Origin: Bufo bufo
Taxonomy: Eukaryota; Chordata; Amphibia; Anura; Bufonidae
Length of the DNA: 64,000 nt
NCBI RefSeq assembly: GCF_905171765.1
Contig: NC_053392.1
Location: forward strand, 341,465,010-341,529,009
Direction of reading: 5' to 3'
Shown: positions 53,621-62,884 of the stretch, piece by piece
How positions within the stretch are numbered: the stretch's first letter is position 1
How the letters are laid out: the number at the start of each line of letters is the position of its first letter
Position numbers and translations under genes: made by a program
The notes under the pieces: generated by a model
The model's input: the letters and a program-made list of their open reading frames with translations, nothing else
Database searches by the model: none
Told to the model about the DNA's origin: nothing

Positions 53621-54420
53621 TTATGTGTAATAACATCATACAAGACGAAGAATTGTTTAATAATTTTCTTTCTTCTTTCCCAAGCAGTGTAATGTGGGAA
53701 TCCAGCTTTTAACAAAAATTATTATATATGTGCAACATTAACTAAGATCACCTGGCAGATAAGATGATTTGGGTTTAAAAAAATTACTGTATGATTATAA
53801 CATGTATATTGTCTTCTTATAAGTTTTGATTAATCACAGAGTGAAGACCAGAAGACATTGGAAAACACAGCACAACAGCGACATAGACCATCAGCAATTC
53901 TGGGTGTGGTGTGGCTATCTGTTTCCAGGAAAGCTGTGTTTGTCTGTGCTGCAAGTTTTGGGATGAAACAAAGAAAACTGTGTGGCTGGGTTGGAAGACA
54001 TAAATGATTCAGTGGAATGTGAATGGGTGTGGCTTTGAGTTGTAGTTGAGTTGAAAATGTGTGAAGACTGATGGATGTTTTAGCAGTGCTGAGCATGCAA
54101 TTCATATTTTATGTATAAGGGCGAGGTTATGAGCTGTTTGTGAAAAGGAGTACATGAAAATGTGAATGTGTATGGAGTACGATATTTGTTTTCATATAAT
54201 ATGCGCATTGAGAATTTTATTTTTTAATTTGAAGCCAATGAAAATTTTTTTATGGGCCCTTTGTTCATGTCTGTATTGTCAGATCTGTTTGTTTCAATGT
54301 TTGAAGTTACGTGTTACATGTTAAGTGTTGTGCTAAACATCAGAGCTCTGTTCTTATGGACAGCTGAGACACTACTGACGGACAGAAGGAGGACCACAGA
54401 GTCTGACTAAAAGGGGTGGA
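53621..54420. other. Non-coding replacement in the gag region
   Basis: About 800 bp lie where capsid and nucleocapsid should be. The sequence is AT- and GT-rich with no domain and no recognisable repeat ends. It may be strongly decayed gag or an unrelated replacement. Confidence 0.45.
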
Positions 54421-54435
54421 CTTAGATGACTGAGA

Positions 54436-57156
54436 GTGGGAGTAAGGAGAGTTGGATTCATGGTAGATAGCGGTGCAACCTCAAGTGTGTTAAGTAAAGA
54501 TTTGTACAAAGGACCATTGAGAAAATCTGAGCCCTCTATGGGAATTAATGGTGTTTTGACAAAAACTTTCAAAACTGACTCACTACCACTCAAGACCATG
54601 GACAGGGAATACATCACAGACCATGCCTTCAGCATTATACCAGATTGCCCAGTCAGCCTGTTAGGGAGAGATTTGTTCATTAAGCTTGACTTACAAGTGT
54701 CAGCCAAAAATCAGGGCATAAGAGTACACTCAGATCTGATTCCAATCTCTACACCAGTGCCACTGATTCTTACAAACTTACAGAACCACCCAGAACTTAA
54801 CAACATTAACCCTGCATTATGGTCTTCAAATGAATATGACACGGGACTCATAGATTGCACACCTTACAAGGCTACTGTGAAACCAGGTGTCATCTCAGTG
54901 TTCCAGAAACAATACCCGTTGTCCACAGAGAAAATTGAGGGCTTGAGGCCAATGATTGAGAAAATTTTAAACAAAAGGCATCTTGGAAGAGGTGATTTCA
55001 CCCTTCAGCACTCCCATAAATCCTGTCGCAAAAGCAGATGGTTCAGTTCGCTTTGTGCAGGATTTAAGGGAAATCAACAACATCATTGTGCCTATAGCCC
55101 CTGTTGTACCTGACATCACTCAGTTATTATCTGCCATTCCAGCAGACGCTGTTTGGTTCAGTGTGATAGATCTGAAAAATGCATTCTATTCTATCCCAGT
55201 TGACAAGAGGACCAGACTACTTTTTGCTTTTTCCTTCAAGGGGCGACAACTAACCTGGGCAAGAATGCCACAGGGATATGCTGATTCACCTGTAGTGTTC
55301 AGCATCGTCCTCCAAATGACTTTAAAACCATGGCACCCCCCCCAAGGTTCCGTGTTGTTGCAATATGTGGATGATCTACTGTTGTGCAGTATGTCAGTGG
55401 AGGCCAACATTGAGGATGGTATATCACTGTTACAATGGTTGTTTGAATGTGGACACAAAGTGTCATTAGGGAAAATGCAATGGTTTAAACAGCAAGTCGA
55501 ATACTTGGGGTTTGTCCTCACAAAAGGGGAAAGAAGGATCAGTCCAGAGAGAGTCCAGTCTGTAGCGGGCCTGGTCACCCCGCACTCCAAGAAGGAAATG
55601 CTATCTTTCCTTGGAATGATAAACTACTGTAGACAATGGATCCCAGACTGTTCCTACTATGACAATATCTTGAGGCAGGCAACACTGCAGGACAAACCTG
55701 ATTTAATAAGATGGTCTTCAGAAATGTACAATGCATTTGATTATTTGAAATGTTCATTAATGTCAAATCCAGGATTGGGCCTCCCTGACTACAAACTGCC
55801 CTTCCACATGTTTGCACGACAAAATTGTAAAACCATGGCGGGCGTACTGACACAAGAACATGGAGGCAAGTTGCGCCCATGTGCATTTTTCTCAAAGGTA
55901 ATGCGCACCTCTGTCCAAGGGATGCCGGCATGTCTGCGTTCTCTTGCAGCCTGTGCTATGATGGTAGAGTTGGCAACTCCTTTCACAATGGGACATTACA
56001 CCATTTTGCACACCACTCATGATGTTGTAGGCCTACTCAAGGGCATCCACACTCAACACAGCAGGCAGTTGAGCTCATTGCACTTACTAGGGCATGTATT
56101 CTACATGCTGACAAACCGGTCACCATCTATACTGACAGTAGGTACGCATATGGGGTAGTGTGAGACCATGGTATGATTTGGCACAGGAGAGGTTTCACTG
56201 CAGCAGATGGTAAACGCATCTCACACTCACAGTTGGTCACAGATCTACTTGAAGCCATCAGACTACCCTCACAATTAGCAATTGTCCACTGCAAGGCACA
56301 CACCAATGGTAAGGATCATGTCTCACAGGGCAATGCGCTGGCAAATAAGGAGGCGAAACGGGTGGCCAAATGCAACCCCACAGGTCCATGTAACCATTGG
56401 GAGATGCCATGTCTGGCACCTCCAACCCCTGAGATGTCACAAATGCTTACTGATCTTCAAAGATACGCCACTGAACAGGAACAGCAAGACTGGTGTTATC
56501 CAGTATTGCAGAAAAATCCTAAGACAGGATTAGTCTTCAAAGAGGGGAAGCCATGCATTCCCCAACACAGTGCTTCCATCTTAATAGCACATTTCCACGG
56601 AGTAGGACATAACAGCATTGAGATACTCATGGGAAGGCCTTTCCCCACCCCCTGGGCAAGACGCCTAATGATAGTGCAGGAAGGAAACCTTGATTTAATA
56701 AGGGAAGAATATGTCACCAAATTGATACAGGCACTTAATAAAACTGAGGAAAAAGTTGCTTGTAAGTCTCCCTCTCTTCCACAGGAACCCACCCACCCAT
56801 ACAGGGTGGGGGATGAGGTAGTGATCAAAACACTGAAGAAAGGAAAATCCCAAGGTGACTTCGCATATGGCCCACCCACTACCGTGGTCGCAGTAACCAG
56901 AACAGCTGTGTTGACTGAACAATCTCCAACTTGGATCCACGCCACCCGAGTGAAGCTTGTGAGAGCAAGAGAGAAGGCAGGAACAGAGGCAGACAGCCTT
57001 GGCCTTGAACAAATGTTCAGACTCAAGAGAAAGGATAGATATTCTAAGTCCCTTCTAACTAGAATGACACTCCTTGAGGGAGGGACATGCTATATGGACA
57101 CTTCTTCATTCTCCGGTGTAGGATATTGCCCAAAAAAAATAAATCACAGGAAATGA
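54436..57156 (+). pseudogene. Retroviral pro-pol, integrase core deleted
   Basis: Protease is first (FMVDSGATSSVL near 54463, LLGRDLF near 54660), then a frame change near 55000 into reverse transcriptase (VRFVQDLREIN near 55040, WARMPQGYADSP near 55256 and YVDDLLL near 55365). A further frame change near 56110-56150 leads to RNase H (IYTDSRYAYG near 56130, HCKAHTNG near 56288). The integrase N-terminal zinc region (HFHGVGH near 56592) is joined directly to the region after the catalytic core (EILMGRPFPTPW near 56617), so the whole DDE core is missing. The C-terminal part has GPPTTVVAVTRTAV and WIHATRVK, typical of gamma/epsilon retroviruses. Not functional. Confidence 0.88.
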
Positions 57157-57251
57157 AACTTATACTAACCATAGAAAATCCTGGTAAACAGGATGAAGGA
57201 GATTATGTACTAGGATGGTACTTCCATAAAATGTAAGGATCTGTAACACAA

Positions 57252-58576
57252 ATGTTCAGACTTAGAGATATGTATAAATCTAAAGAATATCAACCCATTA
57301 CAAATGTCCCTAAAAACCCACTGGCCCCACATATAGTTTCTCTAAAAAACATAAGGGCCATATCTGATCCCACATATGAGGATACTTTAGCCATGGAGAC
57401 AGGTTTTTCTGATGCTAATTTGTGGCTGCAGTGGATGAAGTATAGTGCCTCTGTGAATAAAAGTAACTGTTACATATGCGGTGCTGCCAAGCCACACCTA
57501 GGTACCGTACCCCTAGTGTTACCAGAAAGTGTTGAAGAATGTTTTTTGACTCTTTTTGTTAATATGTCTTATAACCACAGTGCATGTACAGAGTGGTTAC
57601 AAAGGGAGTACACATGGGAGGAATGTACAGAATTTCACCAAAGGTTATTGTTATAAATACAGCAATCTGAATATATCCCTCACTCAGAATCAAGTATACT
57701 CTATAGGAGATGTGTACTGGATCTGTGGAGATGGAAAAATAAGATGCAGACTGGAAGGTGCCTGGAAAGGTGAATGTGCGCTTGCCAAAGTTATAATGAA
57801 CATGCACATTTTTACTGAATCAGATATTACAGACAAAGGGGTGCTAAAGATAAACAAAAGAAGCAGCCCCCTTTCAAGTTTTGATCCCCATGTGTATATA
57901 GATGCAATAGGTGTTCCAAGAGGGGTCCCAGATGAGTTCAAAGCTAGAGATCAAGTAGCTGCCGGATTTGAATCAATATTTCCCATTATTACTGTGAATA
58001 AAAATGTGGATTGGATAAATTGCATATACTACAATCAGCAAAGGTTTGTAAACTATACCAGAGATGCATTACAAGGGGTAGCAGAAGAACTACAAGCAGA
58101 CTCAATCATGACATTCCAGAATCGAATGGTGTTGGATATGATTCTCGCAGAGAAGGGCGAAGTGTGCCGAGTATTGACTGATCCAACCTCCTGTTGCACA
58201 TACATACCAAATAATACTGGTCCCACTGGTAAGGTCACAATAGCTATAAAAAAAAAAGCTTGAAGATCTGTCAATAGAACTGAAAAAGAACTCAGGTATA
58301 AATAATCCATGGGATCAATACTTTGGGTGGTTCACAAGTTGGATACAAGGTCTCATGCAACTAGGGATTGTCATACTAATAGTAATTGTAGTAATAGGTG
58401 TAGTAGCATTATGTGTTATTCCTTGTGTGAGACGAATGCTAGAAAAAGGGATCTCTAATATGTCATTATATCAGACTACTCTACCTCAGGAGGATCGAAG
58501 CCCAGATGGGTATAAGAATTACCTAATATCATATAGAGAAAAAAAGGACAAGAAAGAAAAGAACCATGTAGTGTGA
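57252..58576 (+). pseudogene. Retroviral env, frameshifted
   Basis: Three consecutive open pieces lie in different frames (57252-57656, about 57620-58263 and 58355-58576). The first two form a surface-like region with cysteines and N-glycosylation motifs. Near 58105-58205 there are transmembrane-subunit motifs (LQADSIMTFQNR, then a cysteine followed by a CC pair eight residues later). The last piece has a hydrophobic anchor (about 58365-58425) and a short charged cytoplasmic tail. Frame breaks lie near 57640 and at the A-run 58247-58257. Identification rests on position and these motifs; no function remains. Confidence 0.75.
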
Positions 58577-58591
58577 CACACTAAAGGTTCT

Positions 58592-58602
58592 AAGAGGGGA
58601 TT
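58592..58602 (+). promoter_or_regulatory. Polypurine tract
   Basis: AAGAGGGGATT directly precedes the 3' LTR, the expected position for plus-strand DNA priming. Confidence 0.8.
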
Positions 58603-59007
58603 TGAAAGGAATCCATGTTTTTGTATGTTAAAACTAATTCTGCTTTTTGCTAAGTTTCTTTTCTCTGTAACCCTGAATCTTATCTCTTTGGCACTACTCC
58701 CAGACAATATTCCTAATATGGAAGTTCCGTTTTTTGTTTCTCTTTTTGCCTGTAGAATAGAATGTGTTAATATGATAGGTTGAATAAATAAATTACGTTG
58801 ATATGCTAATAAAGGGGGTAAAACCCCCTGTATAAAACCCATGTGTGCTAATAATAAATTTCAGAGCGTTCATTCAGTACATCATTGTTGTGTCTTTTAT
58901 TCCCTACTGAGTGAAGCGCTCTCCTGACGTCAGAACAAGACTCAAACCAAGCCGATACTAGAAGTTTGGTGCCAGGGGTACCAGAGGGACGTTGATATTT
59001 CCTAACA
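58603..59007 (+). repeat. Retroviral 3' LTR
   Basis: 405 bp, the same length as the 5' LTR, with about eight substitutions by eye, including CTTTTTGC versus CTATTTGC and GGGGTACC versus GGGATACC. Followed by GCTAT, the target duplication. Confidence 0.92.
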
Positions 59008-59290
59008 GCTATAACTTAGTTTTTTAGAATATTCGTCATATTCTAAAGCAAGAATATATAGCAATATAGCGAAAATTCTTAAAATACACATATTAGCCAT
59101 AGCCAACCAATAGGAAAGTTGCCTTATACAGTTAAAAGAAAATCTCAATACGCGAATAATTAAATCGCATATTATTCGCGATAAATAGAATAATGATGAA
59201 TATTCGATTTCGACAATATAATACGAATATTCAATTCGCAAAATATCGCAAAATCGAATATGGCACATCCCGCTCATCACTACCCAGGAT

Positions 59291-59520
59291 GTGCAATATC
59301 AGCCAAGAACTGATAACTTACTGATAACAGAAAGGGAGGAATTAGTTATTACACTTGCTGGCATCATCACAGTCAACAATTCGCCCTACAGCTGGTTTAT
59401 GAGCAACACATGACACCAAGAAATTTTGAACTCAAAGCATCACTTTTATAGTCTTTTAGCTTTAAAGGAAAAATGTGGCTAGATCTGGTACCCAAATACA
59501 AATAAATTCCTTTATTAACT
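59291..59520. other. Short flank between hAT derivative and PLE
   Basis: About 230 bp with nothing recognisable. Confidence 0.4.
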
Positions 59521-59757
59521 CAGAACATGGTAGAAAAATATTTAAACCACTGTCACTTACACATTTTGGGCATACAAGCCCTTCCTCATAGCATAGAAGA
59601 CATAGACAATTATAAAAATGTATATACCAACAGGCATGCTAAAAAAGCAGTAACACAGAAAATCTGGCATGGATGGAATAGGAGCTGGACTGGAAATATC
59701 TTAATAAAAGAGTAATATAATATATCAAGCTCAGTACAGACACATATTGCAAAATAA
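59521..59757 (-). repeat. Left inverted terminal repeat of the PLE
   Basis: Reverse-complement partner of 62438-62673, sharing CATACAAGCCCTTCCTCATA and GCATGCTAAAAAAGCAGT blocks, and carrying the hammerhead-like motif in minus orientation. Confidence 0.88.
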
Positions 59758-60947
59758 AATAAACATATATAATATATGGTGGGATTCACACTCAACCTGG
59801 GTTACCTGCGACATTCAAGCGCTGTATCCTTCTATACCACACCCAGGAGCCCTGACAGCCTTGACTTACATTTAAATAAATACAGTGACTATTCAGCTGA
59901 ATTGAAAGAATATATCATTGATGTTATCAGTTTTTTATCATCTAGAAATTATTTTTCTTTTGATAACAATTTTTTATTACAGGTTAAAGGCTGCCCAGTG
60001 GGGGCGAGGTTCTCCCCTACTCTCGCCATTATTTTTATGGCATGGTTTGAGGAATGTCAAATTTTTTCTGAACGTAATCCTTAGATAGCTCATATAGGCT
60101 GGTACGGACATTATATTGATGATATGCTCCTCGTTTGGAGGGGCCATGTGGCGTCCGTGCCAGCTTTTATTGAATATCTAAATAACAATAGTTTTTCGCT
60201 TATTTTCACCTACAATAGCCACCCATATGAAATTTATTTTCTGGATCTAACTCTGATTGGAGATTCCTGTCATAAACGGGTTATTACCAAGTTGTATCGA
60301 AAACCTACAGCACATAACACTATTTTGGCCGCAAGCAGCTGCCATCCCAAGCACATAATTCACAGCATCCCGGCAGGGGAGTACATCAGGGCGCTACGTG
60401 CTTGTTCAGACATCAAGGATTTTTATAAGGAATGTGTCATCATTGATAACCGCCTCAAAGAAAGAGGCTATCCTATTTGGTCACTCAATCGTGCCAAAAA
60501 TAGAGAATCTTTACTCACCGGTGGCACTGTCACCAAAAAAATTTCCACAAAAAAAGTAACACTACTGATCGTAATACTGATTTGGCTACTTTTTCTACCA
60601 ATTATTCTTTTGAATATGATCAGATTGTTCATCTCCTCAAAAAATATTTGCCTATTTTGGATGATGACCCCCAAATTAAAAATATTCTCAAGAATGGCTG
60701 CAGATTTGTAGCCAAACAGGGTATCACACTAGGTAATAATTTAGCTCCTTCCATGTATGTGTCTCCAAACAGTCACATTGGCAAAAATGCACAACACTGG
60801 CTCACATGCAAAGGCCTGTATAAATGTGGTCATAACAGATGCAGTATATGCAAATACATCAAACCTTGTAAGACTGTGACCTCCACAGCAAAAAAAAAGT
60901 AACTGTCGTCATAATATCAATACTTTTATTATCTGCAACACCAACTA

Positions 60948-62058
60948 CACTGCCTGTCCAAAAAAAAGTCGCCACCTGGATTTAACTAAGTAAATAGTTA
61001 TGAGCCTCCTATTGGATAATTACTGCATGGGTGATTATCTTTCAGCTGGCAACAAGTTATTTAACCCCAACTGGTGCAATGAGTTGCTTCTCATTTCTTA
61101 AACAACCATGTCGAAAGACACATCTCGTGGTCGTGGAAAAGATGTTAGTCTGTTTGAGAAGGGTCAAATCATTGGCATGCATCAAGCAGAGAAAACATCT
61201 AAGGAGATTGCAGAAACTACTAAAATTGGGTTAAGAACTGTCCAACGCAATATTAAAAACTGGAAGGACAGTGGGGACCCATCGTATTTGAGGAAGAAAT
61301 TTGGCGGGAAAAAATCCTGAATGATCGTGATTGGCGATCATTTAAACGTTTGGTGAAATCAAATCGAAGAAAAACAACAGTAGAACTCAGGGCTTATTTG
61401 ATAGTGAAAGTATGAGCATTTCCACACGCACAATGCGAAGGGAACTCAATGGATTTGGACTGAACAGCTGTGTAGCCGTAAGAAAACCACTAATCAGTGA
61501 GGGAAACCAGAAATAAAACGCTTCAATTTGCTAGGGAGCATAAAGATTGGACTCTGAAGCAATGGAAGAAGGTCATGTGGTCTGATGTCCAGATTTACCC
61601 TGTTCCAGAGTGATGGGCACATCAGGGTAAGAAGAGAGGCAGATGAAGTGATGCACCCATCATGCCTAGTGCCTACTATACAAGCCTGTGGGGGCAGTGC
61701 TATGATCTGGGGTTGCTGCAGTTGGTCAGGTCTAGGTTCAGCAACAGTATGTGCTCCAAGAATGAGGTCAGCTGACTACCTGAACATACTGAATGACCAG
61801 GTTATTCCATCAATGGGTTTTTTCTTCCCTGATGGCACGGGCATATTCCAAGATGACAATGCCAGGATTCATCAGGCACAAATTGTGAAAGAGTGGTTCA
61901 GGGAGCATGAGACATCATTACACTGGATGGAAGTAAATCTTGTGACATTGCAGAAGTTTATCAAACCAATGCCACAGCGAATGCGTGCCGTAATCAAAGC
62001 TAAAGAGAGTGCGTGACCTTTTTCTTTGGGTGGTGACTTTTTTTTTGGACAGGCAGTG
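60948..62058 (+). mobile_element. Tc1-like transposon inserted in the PLE
   Basis: Ends CACTGCCTGTCCAAAAAAA and the complement TTTTTTTGGACAGGCAGTG abut TA (60946-60947 and 62059-62060). About 30 bp of inverted repeat continue into GTCGCCACC and GGTGGTGAC. The size is normal for a compact Tc1 element. Confidence 0.92.
61108..62016 (+). pseudogene. Tc1-like transposase, frameshifted and internally deleted
   Basis: ATG 61108 gives MSKDTSRGRGKDVSLFEKGQ with a helix-turn-helix region to about 61310, followed by a stop (61318) and a frame change. Later blocks are [11 protein letters not shown] near 61570 (first catalytic aspartate), [17 protein letters not shown] near 61690 and [11 protein letters not shown] near 61847 (second aspartate). 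Sequence jumps from LHWMEV to a C-terminal [20 protein letters not shown], so the SPDLNPIE block with the catalytic glutamate is deleted. Non-functional. Confidence 0.88.
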
Positions 62059-62437
62059 TATATTATTTATTTATGTTAATTAATGTATTGAATTCAGGAT
62101 CCAGTATGTTGGGTGCACCACCCGCAGCCTTAAAAAACGCATTGCTGAACACCTTAATAGTATCAAAAATCCTCAACTGAAAAACCTATCAGGTGGAGCT
62201 GCACATTATGTGAACAGCCACCAAGGCAACACACAGACCTTTCAGGTTAAAGCCATTGAAAGGGTTAATCAGCCCAAAAGACAAGGCAATTGGAGAGAAG
62301 CCCTGCTGAGGCGTGAGGCGTACTGGATTCTCACAAGAACAGGTCTCCTAATGTAATGAACCTAAAGACCGATTTGTCATACCTATATTGATTACCTTAT
62401 TCACACTGCATTTTGCCTTTTTGTTAAATTCATATTT

Positions 62438-62673
62438 TGCAATATGTGTCTGTACTGGGCTTGATATATTATATTATATTACTCTTTTATTAAGATATTT
62501 CCAGTCCAGCTACTATTCCATCTATGACAGATTTTCTGTGTAACTGCTTTTTTAGCATGCCTGTTAGAAAATGATAAAAATGTATATACTATGTCTTGTA
62601 TGCTATGAGGAAGGGCTTGTATTCCCGAAACGCATAAGCGACAGTGGCTTTAATATTCTTCTACCATATTCAG
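62438..62673 (+). repeat. Right inverted terminal repeat of the PLE
   Basis: Partner of 59521-59757. Near 62604-62636 it carries CTATGAGGAAGGGCTTGTAT then CCCGAAACGCATAAG, a decayed hammerhead: the GAAAC box is intact, the CTGATGA box is not. Confidence 0.88.
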
Positions 62674-62884
62674 GAAACACAAAGAAAAAAAGACAATGCA
62701 ACAGCACTCTGCAAACACAATTAAAGTACAATAATGCCATAATTGTAGAAAACATGCTGGTGCTAATGCTACACTTATTTAGCAAATTTGAGATTTGCAT
62801 TGTCCTTTTTTCTTTGTTTGTAGCCATGGCAGCGTGCACCTGTACATTGGGATGTGCTGACTGACCCCCTTTTTTTTCCCTACT

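Larger units (their letters stand above)
48938..59007 (+). mobile_element. Endogenous retrovirus, class I (gamma/epsilon-like), defective
   Basis: Two 405-bp LTRs (TG...CA) flank a damaged gag-pro-pol-env body. The insertion duplicated GCTAT (48933-48937 and 59008-59012). A proline-type primer site follows the 5' LTR and a purine tract precedes the 3' LTR. Pol has YVDD and a C-terminal integrase region of gamma/epsilon style; Env has a paired-cysteine motif and membrane anchor. Most of gag and the integrase core are missing, and env is frameshifted. A Gypsy element sits in the leader. By eye the LTRs differ at about eight positions, roughly 2%. Confidence 0.9.
47862..59282. mobile_element. 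AT-rich foldback hAT derivative (host of the retrovirus)
   Basis: A near-exact 8-bp duplication flanks it (TCCAGGAT at 47854-47861, CCCAGGAT at 59283-59290). Inverted ends: TAGTGTTGAGCG on the left and TAGTGATGAGCG reverse complemented on the right. The original element was about 1.35 kb, made of ATTCG-type palindromic motifs with no reading frame. It was later split by the endogenous retrovirus at 48938-59007. It is a non-autonomous relative of the other hAT elements here. Confidence 0.82.
59776..62356 (+). pseudogene. PLE reverse transcriptase / GIY-YIG, disrupted
   Basis: Retrotransposon polyprotein fragment. It starts within the reverse transcriptase; KGCPVGARFSPTLAIIF near 59986 is the region before the active site, and YIDDMLLVWRG near 60115 holds the catalytic aspartates. 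LTKLYRKPTAHN-like sequence follows near 60285, then RLKERGYPIW near 60450. Lesions are a TAG at 60082, a frameshift near 60540-60580 and the Tc1 insertion at 60948-62058. After the frameshift CGHNRCSICKYI near 60833 is the cysteine cluster. Past the Tc1, IQYVGCTTRSLKKRIAEH (62100) and LLRREAYWILTR (62310) are the second half of GIY-YIG; the YLI.CPCG first half is unrecognisable around the insertion. Dead. Confidence 0.85.
59521..62673 (+). mobile_element. Penelope-like element with inverted termini, split by a Tc1
   Basis: The 3' terminal region (62438-62673) is present in inverted orientation at the left edge (59521-59757), about 235 bp with modest divergence. Between them are a 5'-truncated reverse transcriptase, the zinc cluster, and the GIY-YIG domain after a Tc1 insertion. 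Inverted terminal repeats are a known variant of PLE structure. No target duplication was found. Confidence 0.85.
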
